This document shows positions 1-11,216 of a stretch of DNA of 64,000 bases, in pieces (within the stretch, counting starts at the first letter, position 1; every line of letters starts with the position of its first letter). The translations under genes and the position numbers were made by a program. Origin of the DNA: Torreya grandis (lineage: Eukaryota > Streptophyta > Pinopsida > Cupressales > Taxaceae). The DNA is taken from positions 4,876,001-4,940,000 of the forward strand of contig JARHVA010000592.1 in assembly GCA_037957365.1 (NCBI GenBank), read 5' to 3'. The notes under the pieces were generated by a model. The model was not told the DNA's origin, searched no databases, and saw nothing but the letters and a program-made list of their open reading frames with translations.

Positions 1-905
1 TCATGAGGGCCATTATGAGTTTTTGGTTATGTCTTTTGGCCTACCAAATGCACCATTTAATTTTTAGGGTTTGATGAATACTATTTTAAGCCATTTTTGA
101 GGAAATTTGTTTTGGTATTCTTTGGTGACATTCTCATTTATAATAAAAATTGGGTAGACCATTTACAACATGTGAAATATGTACTCTAGATTTTGGATCA
201 AAATCAGTGGTATCCAAACCTTCCAAATTTAATTTTGGGGCTGGTGAGGTTGAATATTTGGGTCATTTGGTATCTTATGAAGTAGTGAAACTGGATGTTC
301 AAAAAATCCAATCAATGGTAGACTGGCCAATTCCTAAGACACTCAAGCAACTTCAAAGATTTTTGGGACTTACTAGTTATTACTACAGATTTATCAAAAA
401 TTATGGTAGTATTATAGCTCCACTTACCTCTTTGTTAAAGAAAGACTCCTTTTAGTGGATTGATGCAGCTACCTAGGCATTTGAATAATTGAAATTGGTT
501 GTGTGTACTACTCCAGTATTGGCCACTCCTAATTTTTCTAAGACTTTTATGGTTGAATGTGATGAATTTGGGTATGGTATGGGTGTTGTACTCATGCAAG
601 AAGGTAGACCACTAGCATTTGAAAGCCATCAACTCAAGGGTAAAAATCAGCACACGCCCATTTATGAGATGGAAATGATGGCCATTTTGCATGCAGTCAA
701 ATAGTGGAGACCTTATTTGATGGGTCATCAATTTTAGGTAAAAATTGATCATGATAGTCTTAAATATATTTTAGAATAAAGGTTGTCATTTGAAGAACGA
801 AAAAAAATGGGTAACTAAGATGCTAGGCTATGATTTTGAAATAGTCTAAAAAAAAGGCAAGGATAATGTGGTGACAGATGCACTATCCAGAAAAGATAAA
901 AATAA
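1..905 (+). pseudogene. Gypsy reverse transcriptase and RNase H relic
   Basis: The first bases encode GHYEFLVMSFGLPNAPF, the RT segment just before the catalytic YxDD-type motif. The catalytic region near 110-135 is degraded (a stop and VTF in place of the usual DDI). Residues EVEYLGHLVS and the thumb segment RFLGLTSYYYRFIKNYG (around 245-405) follow, then RNase H from about 490 ([18 protein letters not shown]) to the DALSRK end motif near 873-890. At least five in-frame stops lie within 60-900. It is a relic of the enzyme that copied the element RNA into DNA. Identification is firm; function is lost. Confidence 0.88.
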
Positions 906-1129
906 TTGAGGCATTGCTATGTACCATAACCATTTTATAGGTAGATTGGCTAGAGGAAACATGATCAGAATGGGAACATGATAGTACTACTCATGATTTG
1001 ATTCAATATCTTTAGCAGGGTCTAGATGGATTTTAAAAATTCACATGAAAAGGTAATGCATTATGGTACACAAATAGATTGTACCTATGTAAGAATTTTC
1101 TTATAAAATAAAAAATCCTTCAATAACTT

Positions 1130-2370
1130 CATGCAAATCTAATTGGGGGTCGTTCAGGATTTTTGAAAACCTATCACATGATCAAGCAAGATCTTTTTGG
1201 GAAAGTCTCAAGGGGGATGTCCAGAAATATGTGGTTGAATGTATGATCTATCAACAAAAGAAAGGCAAAACCATCAAAATTCCAAATCTTTTATAGTGTT
1301 TATCCATCCCTAGTCAACATTGGGAAGAGGTATGTATGGATTCATTATAGGGTTACCAAGATCTGATGGTCAAAATGTTATCATGGTTACTATAGATCGT
1401 CTCAATAAGTATGCTCATTTTTGTTCATTATCCCAGCCATTTGTTGCTAGTACAGTAGCTTTTGCTTTTCTCAATACAACTCAAAAACTACATGGGACTC
1501 CTAAGATAATTTTTAGTGATAAAGATCCCATTTTTTACTAGTAATTTTTAGACTGAGTTATTTACATGTTTAGGCACTCAATTGACTCATAGTTCATCCT
1601 ATCATCCTAAATCTGATGGACAAATTGAGGTATTCAACAAATTTATAGATGGATGTCTCTATTATTTTGTTTATGATAAATAGGATAAATGGGTTCATTG
1701 GTTGCCACTCACTAAATGGTGGTATAATACTTCTATTCATAGTTCTTCCAAAATGTCTCCTTTTGTGGCACTATATAGATACCATCCTCCATCCATCACT
1801 TCCACCTTGAAGGCCCATCCTAAGATTCATGTAGTTGAGGAACATATTCACCATCAATAGGAAGTCCTTACAAGTTTTCATGAAAATTTAGCGATGGCCC
1901 AAAATCACATGAAGAAATAAGCAGATCAACATAGAAGTGAGAGGCATTTTGACATTGGTGATTGGGTCTTTTTTTGATAACAACCATACAAATAGATGCC
2001 ATTCAAGAAGGAAAAAGGGATAACAAGTTATCCCCTAAGTATTATGGGCCTTATCAAATCTTGCAAAAAATTGGCAATGTGGCCTACAAGTTAGATTTTC
2101 CTTCATCCACTCACATACAACCAATATTTCATTTATCATGCATGAAAAAAGTCATTGGACATAGAGTTACCATTAAAATAGAATTACCAAAATTGGATGA
2201 GGAAGGTAATGTTATTATTGATCCTGAGGTGATCCTTCAATGACACATCAAGTAACTACATTCTAGAGTAATTATAGAATACCTGATCAAATGGAAGAAT
2301 CTATCATTTGAAGATGCCACTTGGGAGGATGAAGCATTTGTGTAGTAGCATCCAGAGTTGCGACAACATT
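1130..2370 (+). pseudogene. Gypsy integrase and chromodomain relic
   Basis: An HHCC-type zinc-binding segment (1130-1262) retains KGDVQKYVVECMI but its second Cys pair is damaged (a Tyr replaces one Cys). The integrase core follows: TIDRLNKYAHF, FSDKDPIF (second catalytic Asp) and YHPKSDGQIE (catalytic Glu) between about 1390 and 1635, split by stops. From 1962 a 93-residue open stretch covers the C-terminal domain (YYGPYQILQKIGNVAYKL). At 2272-2340 the frame reads EYLIKWKNLSFEDATWEDE, a typical chromodomain core with its aromatic residues. Integrase would have inserted the cDNA, and the chromodomain biases the site. It is broken by frameshifts and inactive. Confidence 0.88.
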
Positions 2371-2399
2371 GAGGATAATGTTGTTTTGAAGGGGAAGGG

Positions 2400-2750
2400 C
2401 TTATTATGCCCTTAACCATTGGTGTGTCTAGGGATATGTGTGGCTAATGTGGGCTTACATACCTCTTTTATTTACTTGTTACATTTCTCTATGTTCTCAG
2501 ATAGGTCAGCCTATGGAATAACCTTGGCTAAGTAGACTATATATAGGAGGTAGTGGTTAGTCTTTAATCATCATATTCAAAGTATTCTGCTAATAGTGCA
2601 TTATTGTGGAGGTTTCCCCCTTGAAGTGGATTTGCTATATTATCGAGTATTCTATTTTATTGTCAATTATCATTGTGAATCTCTCACATTTTATTATTCT
2701 ATGAAATACAAAATCATTCTATACAAATATCTAAGTAATTTCATTACACA
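2400..2750 (+). repeat. Probable 3' LTR of the Gypsy element
   Basis: The purine tract GAAGGGGAAGGG at about 2388-2399 directly precedes this segment, as a polypurine tract precedes a 3' LTR. A TATA-like CTATATATAGG lies near 2538-2548. The 5' partner is outside the window, so both ends are approximate: the start could be the TG at 2407, and the end is set only by loss of recognisable features around 2750. Confidence 0.55.
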
Positions 2751-3025
2751 CATCAATAGGTAACTAGCAATTAGTATTATAATACCAAGGGTACCAAAAC
2801 AATAGGGTTTTTAAAACATAGGCTTAAAAAAACTAAATACATTCTAGTATGGTCTCAAAAAATTAAATCACAGATCTAAAGTCTAGTAGAATATAAATCA
2901 TGGAAAATATACAATACATTTTTAATAATCTCTAACTTGTTTAATTATTTATATTGGGGGGGAAATGACCATACCTTAAATAACTAAGGAACATTATAAA
3001 GCATGGCCTAGAACAACCTAAATAC
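2751..3025. other. Spacer without recognised feature
   Basis: A+T-rich stretch between the Gypsy LTR and the Copia relic. I see no coding potential or repeat partner. It may include the 3' end of the neighbouring minus-strand Copia element. Confidence 0.4.
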
Positions 3026-3029
3026 ATTT

Positions 3030-4640
3030 TCTAATAGTTGATTCTTCTCGTCCACCATTTCCATTAGAAAATGGCATTGTAAATCAATGTGTTTAATTCT
3101 AGATTGTTACTCAGGGTTCCTTACTAGACAATTTACACTGTGAGAGTAAAAATATATTCTTACAACATTTTGAACAAACCCCAAAGGTAAAATTTACTTT
3201 TGAATCCAAACATCTTCATTTCCTGCATGAGTAGTTGCAATGCACTCAGTCTCTGTAGTGGACATTACACCACTATCATGTCATTTTCTCATCTAACTTA
3301 TAGCTCCACCAAATAAACTAAACACAAACATATTAGTATATATTCATAAATAAATATCTTCATCCTAGTATGAGTCCATAAAACATTGTACATTCAATTC
3401 TTTTATTTTATAAAGATTTCCCTAATAATAGATTTCATAGTCAGACATCCCACATAAATAATTGAGGATCCTCTTCACCATAATCCAATATTAGTTTCCT
3501 TTATATGAAATAAATATAATCACTACTCCCATTATATTAAGAATGTCAAGTCTATTATAGAAAAATGCATACATAAAACTATCAATAACACTAACAAATG
3601 GGACTAGAGACATGTCCTAATTTTCTTCTTCTATTTCAGGTTTTTCTTCAACAGATAAATTTTTACCAATAAGAAAGGGAGTAATGGTATATTTAATTTC
3701 TTATATCTCAAAATTTTACAATATAATTTCAGCATACTTCCTTTGATTTAGCCATAGTTTGTGGTTTACCAAATCCATTTTCAATTCCATGCCCAAAATA
3801 TATTTTATGGCACCAAGATCTTTCATATCAAATTGAAGAGACAATAAAACTTAAGTTGGCTGATCTTTTTTTATTATTACTAATTAACAACATGTCATCC
3901 ATATATAATACTATGATAATAATTTTTCACCTGCATGTTTAAAATAAATATAGGGATAAGCTTCACATATTTCAAGCTCAAGTCCCAACACATACCCACT
4001 GAATTTCTAGTTCCACATTCATGGTGATTACTTCAAGCCATATAAATAAATTTTGAACATACAAAAAAAATCCTCCTTTTCCATTATCTTAAAGCTTTCT
4101 CATTTGATCATGTATATTTCCTCCTTAATCATACCATGTATAAAATGTGTCTTTACATCCATTTATTATATGTATAAATGGAAAGAAATAATAATAGCTA
4201 GAATAAATCTAATTAAATGTAACTTAAGAGCATGAAAAAATATCTCAAGATAATCAAATTTTGAATACCTGAGACAATTAGTTTGCTAACAATTTAGTAG
4301 AATGTAAATAAGATTTAATACATAATGCATTTCCAACACAAATTATATGTGCATGTGATTATCAGTATAATCTTAAAAAATCATATTCAAATTATACCTA
4401 GATTACTTGAAATAGTGGCTTGACAATTAACATATGTGATAAGCTCTTATGGGTTTTTATAGCATGTGACACATTTCCTTTGTGGATATAACACCATTAA
4501 AAATAGATCTTATTAAAATAATAAATACCCAACTACAATATGATTTTAGATTTAAACAATAGTTGGTAAACATATAATGGTAACCTTTTTGTATCTTTTA
4601 AAATTTTCATGAATATTTTTCTATATGATTTAGCATAACT
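3030..4640 (-). pseudogene. Ty1/Copia reverse transcriptase-RNase H relic
   Basis: On the minus strand, from high to low coordinates, the sequence carries degraded Copia pol landmarks: MDVKTHFIHG (RT, near 4150), EEIYMIKSESF, the YMDDMLL catalytic motif near 3890-3910, the connection segment, and RNase H ending in TTETECIATTHAG (near 3215-3260) and SRIKHIDLQCHFL (near 3060-3100). Many stops interrupt it. No LTRs were found for it, so it is a fragment rather than a whole element. It belongs to a different superfamily from the Gypsy relic immediately to its left. Confidence 0.82.
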
Positions 4641-5475
4641 TACCGTGAGGTAATTAGTTTTTAGTCAACATTTCAATGCCATATTGAAATTATGCTCTAG
4701 TTGTTGATGTTTAATATACCATCATTCAATATTAATATGTAATTTTTAAGCCTGCATCTAATCAACATGTCATGTAATGGCCAAAGAGTTATATCCATTC
4801 ATCTTAGAGTAGTGTCATTTCTCCTTAAAAATGTAACTTCACTAAACTTAATGTGATGATGAGCACAATTTACATGTTCATAATATTTCAAAGCATTAGA
4901 TGTATGTATTCCATGTGTGATGTGTAAGGATGAATATTTAAAATTGGAGGCATGGATCTCTCCTTTAATCCAACCCAATTTAACTTATTCACCTCCAATA
5001 ATAAAATTAAATTAAAATATTTGTTTTCCCCTAATTTATTTACATTTAGAACTAAAAGAGAGAGAACAAAATGAAACTATTCAATATTAATAAAGATGGG
5101 TGATAGAAAAAAAAACCGTAATACAAGATGAAATTTGACATTTATTAGACATATTTTCAGTGGTTCTAAATGTATTTTATATTCATCAATAAATCCTGGC
5201 CATCAAGTATGATATTGCATTGTATTAAAAAGTTGTCATTTTACTTTATTTATTTTGAAGTCAAAAGATTTTATAACTTTCAACGATTGCTTAATTTTAT
5301 CATGAAAATAAAGTTGTTCAGTGGAAAAGTATTATTTTCTAAATATCTTAGTGGATGGCAAAGGTTGATCCTTGAAGGTTAGAATTTTTATTTAATAAAT
5401 ACTTTTCTTCATCCTGAAAAAACATATTCAACAATGAGAAATGAATAAATGAGATTAGAGCTAACTCCAATACGA
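4641..5475. other. A+T-rich spacer
   Basis: No gene or repeat boundary recognised. The 70-codon open frame at 5170-5382 is low-complexity (Phe/Ile/Lys/Leu-rich) and looks like chance. Some upstream Copia integrase sequence may survive at 4640-4800 but is too decayed to call. Confidence 0.4.
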
Positions 5476-5589
5476 TCCACTATAGTGAGTAATGTGATGG
5501 AGATAAAGAATAGGAGGGGATATATTTATCTCTATATAGCTGGAATGCTTCTAGAATGCATAACATATTTTAAAAGAAAACTTGATTTG

Positions 5590-5900
5590 GACAATTAGAA
5601 GAGGATGTAGATCATCTTCTTCTTCACTACCCATTTAGCAGGGAATGCTGGCTCTAGATCTTCAGAAAGTTATCATGGTGTGTGGCCCTTCCTCAAACTC
5701 TTCTCTCTTTATTCAAGGGTTCACCTAGTCTGCACTCTAATTCCACCTTTGCTTGCCTATGGAGTTTGGTTCCAGTGCCAACCATTTGGCAAATATGGAA
5801 AGAGAGATATTCCATAATCTTCAAATGAGTGGTATCTCCTTTCTCCAAAGTGTGCGAAAGTATTGATAAAAGTATTTTGGAGGTAACTATGGTGCAATCC
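5590..5900 (+). pseudogene. LINE zf-RVT-type zinc-binding domain relic
   Basis: The frame starting near 5590 reads EDVDHLLLHYPFSRECW, which matches the 'E-x-x-x-H-L-x-x-x-C-P' signature of the zinc-binding domain downstream of reverse transcriptase in plant LINEs. The first Cys of the pair is replaced by Tyr. IWQIWKERYSIIF follows near 5785-5820, also characteristic. Frameshifts and stops follow. The 103-residue minus-strand open frame here (5693-6004) is the shadow of this relic. Confidence 0.7.
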
Positions 5901-6039
5901 AAAAGAGATTTAATTATTTTTTTTCTAAATGGATGGATTGGGATAGATTGATGGTGAAAATTTGGTTTTATTTGGAGCCTATTACATTTGCGATCTCTCT
6001 GCACAAAATTTGATCAAAGTGGATAGGTCTAAGGTGAAA

Positions 6040-6465
6040 TGGTAACTGCCTTCTGATCTGGTGATAAAATTAAATTTTGATGGAGCTTACAGAGGTAATC
6101 CTAGTATTTTTGTCTAGGGTGTGTTCTAAGGTCCAATGATGGATGTATTATGGAAGCAATAACAAAGAAACCCCCTAGGAACAAAAAACACAACTGAGTC
6201 TTGGGCCACTTTTCACGATTTATAGCTAGCAATTGAGAAAGGGGTAAGGGATATTTGGATCGAAGGAGATTATTTGGTAATCATCAATGCTCTCAAGAAG
6301 GGTCTTTCTTTTTCATGGAAAAATGAGTATGCCATCACCCAAGATAGATTGCTCCTCAAATCATTTAACTCCTTCCAGATTTCCCACTGTTATAGGAAAG
6401 CCAATGCTATCGTAGATTGGCTTTCTAACAAAGCCATCGATCAAGGTGTGCCAGAATGGAGTTAG
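6040..6465 (+). pseudogene. LINE-associated RNase H domain relic
   Basis: The plus strand reads KLNFDGAYRGNPS near 6068-6106 (first catalytic Asp of plant RNase H). After stops and a frameshift come WIEGDYLVIINALKKG near 6258-6303 and a clean 63-codon stretch (6274-6465) ending FQISHCYRKANAIVDWLSNKA, the C-terminal 'H-x-x-R-x-x-N-x-x-A-D' box with Asp retained. This domain would degrade the RNA strand of the RNA-DNA hybrid. Stops between the halves make it a pseudogene. Host RNase H-like proteins share the fold, but its place directly after zf-RVT favours a LINE. Confidence 0.75.
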
Positions 6466-7370
6466 GTACAAAATAGGGAGGGACTGTTCCTCTAGATGAA
6501 GTAATTATTGGAGAGAGATGCATTTCTTGGGTCATTGGGCTAGTAACATGGCACCGGGTGGCTAGATGAAAAGGACACTTCATCAACTAATTGCTAAAAA
6601 CTCCCCTAGGAGGCCTAATGGCTCAATTAGTGTTATCCCTTTGTGATGGGATAGATTACTGGTCATTAATTTAGAGGAAGCTCTAATTCTTTTCTATAGG
6701 GTTGAGCTGATGATGGTACTTTAGTGTAGTTTTTTAACCAATGGGAGATCTTGGCACTTGACTTTGAGTGCCTAGAGAATTTATGTCACCCAATCTTTTA
6801 AAGTATTCTTGGTTGGTGTCCTTTGGATGTGATGGGAAGGGTTTTCTACCTAGGGAGGCCATTAATTCTGAATTTTTCTTCTCTTAGTTAAAATCATGGG
6901 GTGCTATCATCACGAGACTCAACTCTCTCTATCTCCTGGAATGATGGCTCTTTGAGATGGTAAAGGCTTATAGTACGATAAGCAGTTGGTCATCTATCCT
7001 ATTAATGGTACTATTGCTTACCACCTTTCTTTTTTAAAAGGAAAGAATGGTTGATGTTAGACATTTAAAGGATTGGTGGTTATTTATACGACCTCTCTAA
7101 CCCCATCCATAGCAGCAAGTGGTGTTGTCCCGTCTATGGCTCCCCTGGGTGCTCACTGATTCTTGAATTATGGTTTGATGTTTTTGGTGTGTTCGAATGT
7201 TTGTGAAGAGCTCACGTGCTCTTTTCTTCTCACTATATGTGTATTATCCAACTATTTTATGTCCGTTAGTAACCCTGTTAATATAAGGTTTTTGATATTT
7301 TCACTGTGATGTTGTTTATTTATTTATTTATTTTCGCTTTTTTACTATATCTGGTTTGAGAGTTTCCCTT

Positions 7371-9385
7371 TTTTTTTAAAAATAAATTAAAATAAAAACT
7401 TGATTTATCTAAATATTTATTATTTTTATTTCGAAGTTGTATTCAAAATTAACATAAGTCCGAAATGAACACAAATAAAACATAGTTTATACAAGTAATC
7501 GAAAACTAAACAAGCATGTTAGAATTTTATTATTTAAAGATTAATAAATTATGTGGGATTGTTTACTACTAAATTAAGATTAGAGCATCATATTTCCCTA
7601 TACCTCTGCTCATCATTATTTACATCTCTATTATCAGAAATAAAATAATTAATTAATCAATGTTTATGGTATTTTACAAGTGTTTAGAGTGAATTTAATT
7701 AAAAATATTTCCATTCAAGATGCTATAGTGAAGTAGATGTTTAATCTACTAACAATTCAATTAAAATATAAATTAGTGAACAAAACATCATTCTTGACTT
7801 TTCTTTCTCTTTTCAGATAGCAGATACATTTTTTATACACCTATAAATATAATGTTAATTATTACATCGAAATTATCTTACATCAAAATTATGTTACTTG
7901 ATATTGAAAGAAGATTATAAATATTGATATAGAGTTTTTGTATCCAAATTAAATATTAAACATCATTCTTTTAAGAGATGTTGTCTTATTAATATAAGAC
8001 TCTAAAAAATAAAATAATATATGTATATAAAATTGGTTGTAATTTTGAGGTGACTATGGTGGGCTGTGTTATAGAAGAATCGGAAGAAAAACATGTTATG
8101 CAAAATAAAAATAAAAAAGAGAAAATAGCAAGCTCTTAAGATTTAATAGGGATGGCAGTTCATGAATGGGACTTGTAAGAGAGTTCCCCTTCAGATTCAG
8201 AATACATCACTGATAAAGTTCATTCAAATATTCTGTGCAAAGGTTCTTTTGACCGACTCGTATTCCATGATAAATTTATTCACTCTACCATTGGAGGTGC
8301 ACTCCATAACTCTTATCCATTTGAAATAAATTTTAGTATCTCCATCTCCTGTCAAACTTGTGTGCAAGAACTATGAAGGCCTTGAATCTAAGGACGCCAA
8401 CAACATCCAAGGAAACGTTAGCACAAAATATATACTCCACTATAACTAGCACAAAAACTGATACCCAAACAAAAGCTTTTGACATTGTTTCCTATTTTTT
8501 TTTTTTTCAAAACCAACAACCTTTCATCCCAACAAGTTGCATTATTGGTACAATGGAAAATGTGTACTGGTTCCTACCACTCGTTGGATATATGTATATG
8601 TATATACAAAAATTAATGAATACCTGTGACAGTTCTCAGAATTTTGTTTTATTCAGTAGCCAACCCAGACATTCTTTTGCAAATTTTGTCATTATTTTCG
8701 TTGATAGGAGGATCGCCTTCACACACACAACATGCAAATACAAGAAAACGGAAAACCTCAATGCACATAAAAATCTAGTGAGAATTACGATCAAGTGACA
8801 AGAAATGGACAATTTTACCTAAATTTGTGCCTGCTGTTATGCAGCTTTGTAGGTATGCTATTACAGTATTCGAAAAAACGCTCTGTATTTTTGCAGCTAT
8901 ACAACATCGACGTTGTTCTTCATCAGTTAAATTCTTTGCAGAAACCTTTCAAAGATGCAAAATTGGAGGGAGGAAATGAGAGAATAAGACAGCTCAAAAG
9001 CTCCAGGGAAGGATGCGAAGAAGAAGAAAAAATAAATAAGAAAATCGAGTTTCATGGCAGTCTGTTCACACATATAGGTCCATCTTGTTTGGCAGTTAGT
9101 ATTGACAGTAACATTTAATGTAGAATTTAAAATTGTTAGATGTTTTTAATATCTCCCTTTCTTTACATGTTTAGGTGCTAAATATTTTTTCTTTAACAGT
9201 GATTTTATTTTCAACATTTACTTTATTTATTTTTTAAGTTTTTAATTAAGTGAGAATAATTAATAAAAATTGTAATATGTGTAGGAAAAGTGATTAAATT
9301 TAAATATATTAAATTAAAAAATCGTAAAAATTATTTTATTGAATATTAAAATATTAAATTATGGGGACATGTTATTTTATAAACT
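7371..9385. other. Unassigned region, no recognised gene
   Basis: No element boundary or known domain recognised. About 8040-9110 looks somewhat less A+T-rich than its surroundings and holds two plus-strand open frames (8358-8798, 146 codons; 8795-9118, 107 codons; they overlap by 4 bases). Their composition (homopolymer Phe from a T-run, no domain) suggests chance. On the minus strand a short uninterrupted segment at about 8210-8345 reads TKIYFKWIRVMECTSNGRV and onward, which could be a decayed exon of unknown origin. From 9120 onward the sequence is very A+T-rich. Confidence 0.4.
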
Positions 9386-9390
9386 ATCAT
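9386..9390. repeat. Target-site duplication ATCAT (left)
   Basis: Five bases ATCAT directly flank the left LTR of the Copia element. The identical ATCAT lies at 16657-16661 beside the right LTR. Matching 5-bp flanks are the integration signature of LTR retrotransposons. Confidence 0.85.
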
Positions 9391-10428
9391 TATTGAGTAT
9401 AGATTAAAACTGATAGCAATGCGCTAGCAGGGGATGTGGAGGGGTGTGGGTAGGATGAGAATCAGTATTATATATTTTGGGGTGAGCGAAGAGGGGGCCG
9501 GGGGGGAGGGCGCAGGGGCAGGTGGTGAATCGGTATTATATATTCTTTTCTTCTCTAACACTTAATCACTTTTTTCAATTAAGATATTAAAAACAATCAA
9601 ATCACAACACAAAATAACACAAGGCAAAGTGACACTAGATATACGTGGAAACCCTTTCAAGAGAAAACCATGAAGAAATCTTTCTCAATATCAATATTCA
9701 TAGGCACCAACCTACTAGAGTACCAACCCCAAATATAATTATTTAGGAACCAACATAAAGGAGCACTAACCCCTTTCATTGAGCACCAACTCAGCAAGAG
9801 ACACCAATCTCTTCAAAAGGAAGGCACCAACATTCTTACAAGAATCACTTTTCTATCTCTAATTTGTTCCTAACACAATAGATGATAAAACACTGCTTTA
9901 TCTCCTTTCAATTCGATCTACACTTGATTTTTTTCACAGCTATGCTCTGCTTTATACTTGCTAGATTTTTATTTCAATATTCTCTCAAAATTCAACTCTT
10001 ATATATTTTTGCACATCTTTTATTTCTTCCACTTTTGAACATACAAATTTGCCACTCGATATGCACTTATCTATAACCGATATAAAGCCACAAATCAATG
10101 TCATGACTCTTCAAACAAAAGGGTCCATTTGAATAGTCACAACTCCTCCCAAAGGTGGGATCACTTCCTAGAAATCAGGTTGGCTAAGGTTGGGGACCAT
10201 TTCAGCGTTAAAAATTGCCTCGAAACCTTCACCAAAATTATCTCTTTAAGACTGTTGTACATAATTAATTTATCTTCGATTCCACACAAAGATATGACTG
10301 TTATTTGCATGAAATATTGCCTCAATCAAATTAAATATTTTTTATTTACTTTAATTCTTTTATCAAAATAATTTTCCATCAATCAAATTCACGATTACCC
10401 TTTGACATCAATGATAATATTTCCAATA
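9391..10428 (-). repeat. 3' LTR of the Copia element
   Basis: Direct repeat of 15714-16656. It starts TATTGAG (TGTTGAG in the partner) and ends TTCCAATA (TTCCAACA in the partner), so the terminal TG/CA decayed by transitions. It is about 95 bp longer than its partner; most of the excess is a G-rich partial duplication at about 9440-9545. A set of GCACCAAC-type motifs (9703-9832) is shared with the other LTR. Confidence 0.92.
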
Positions 10429-10639
10429 ATTTACCCATTTGACATTGATGACAAGCATGCACTAAATCTAATCTTCCTTTTTGTACTATTTCTTCTTTCA
10501 AATATCTTTTCTATTGCTCTCCCTTTCTATGACTCCCTCTTTCCATAATTCTCCCCTTAGACATCAATGACAAAGGGACTAACCTTGAGATATATAATGC
10601 AATGTTTATCTCCCCCTTAATAAATACTTCCCTTCAGTG

Positions 10640-11215
10640 GTAGGAAGCAAAAGAGATTAATCCCAACTTCTCATGTAGGTATTAAAATGTGTCTTTTGTA
10701 AGTGGCTTGGTAAAAATGTTCATTATTTACTCTATGGTGGCAATATATTCCAATTTTACCTACTATTATACAACTTGTTCTCTCAATAAATGGTGTTTGA
10801 TTAGAATGTGTTTTGTTCTAGAATGCATCACTAGATTCTTTAAGATGTTGATAGCATTGGTATTGTCATAGTATATTGAAATTGGATTATAGTATTATAC
10901 CTTGATGTCTTTAAGGGTCTAGCTCATATAAATAATTTGAGTGTACCACAATACTATCGCTATGTACTTTACCTCCATTATGGATAAGGAAACTGATTTC
11001 TTCTTTTTACTTAGTTAAGACACTAAGATATCTCCAAAGAAAATTGCTTCTTTACTTGTGCTTTTTTTGTCATTTAGGCATCCTACCTAGTCTGAATCTA
11101 TATATGCTACCAAAGTGAAATCCTTCCTTGTAGGATAACAAAATCCATAGTCCATGGTCCCATTAATATATTTGAATATCCACTTTACTACTTACACATG
11201 TTTCTTTAGGAGCTA
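10640..11215 (-). pseudogene. Copia RNase H relic
   Basis: The minus strand reads DYGFCYPTRKDFTLVAYIDSD near 11090-11150 with the first catalytic Asp region, then KSVSLSIMEVKYIA (a degraded 'STAEAEY' box) near 10960-11000, SRTKHILIKHHLLRE near 10790-10830 and MNIFTKPLTKDTF near 10690-10730. This is the C-terminal end of Copia pol. Several stops and changed residues show that it is inactive. Confidence 0.85.
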
Positions 11216-11216
11216 C

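Larger units (their letters stand above)
1..2750 (+). mobile_element. Ty3/Gypsy chromovirus, 3' part
   Basis: Decayed LTR retrotransposon running off the left window edge. Translating the plus strand across frames gives, in order, reverse transcriptase, RNase H, zinc-binding integrase N-terminus, integrase core and a C-terminal chromodomain-like segment, then a purine-rich tract (2389-2399) and a probable 3' LTR. This RT-RNaseH-integrase order defines Ty3/Gypsy, and the chromodomain places it among plant chromoviruses. Stop codons and frameshifts interrupt every domain, so it cannot make a polyprotein. A second copy of what looks like the same family lies in the opposite orientation at 61.8-64.0 kb. 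Confidence 0.9.
5480..7370 (+). mobile_element. LINE (non-LTR retrotransposon) 3' fragment
   Basis: A plus-strand relic of the 3' half of a plant L1-like element. It holds the zinc-binding domain that follows reverse transcriptase (about 5590-5900), an RNase H domain (about 6040-6465), and a long 3' region resembling an untranslated tail that ends in a T/A-rich run near 7320-7390. The reverse transcriptase itself is not recognisable upstream, consistent with the 5' truncation usual for LINEs. The right end is approximate. Confidence 0.7.

Noticed and set aside
5693..6004. 103-codon minus-strand open frame
   Set aside because: Antisense of the LINE zinc-binding relic; no motif of its own.
8358..9118. 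Two overlapping plus-strand frames of 146 and 107 codons
   Set aside because: No domain, biased composition including a Phe run from a T-tract, and no promoter or splice context; treated as chance.
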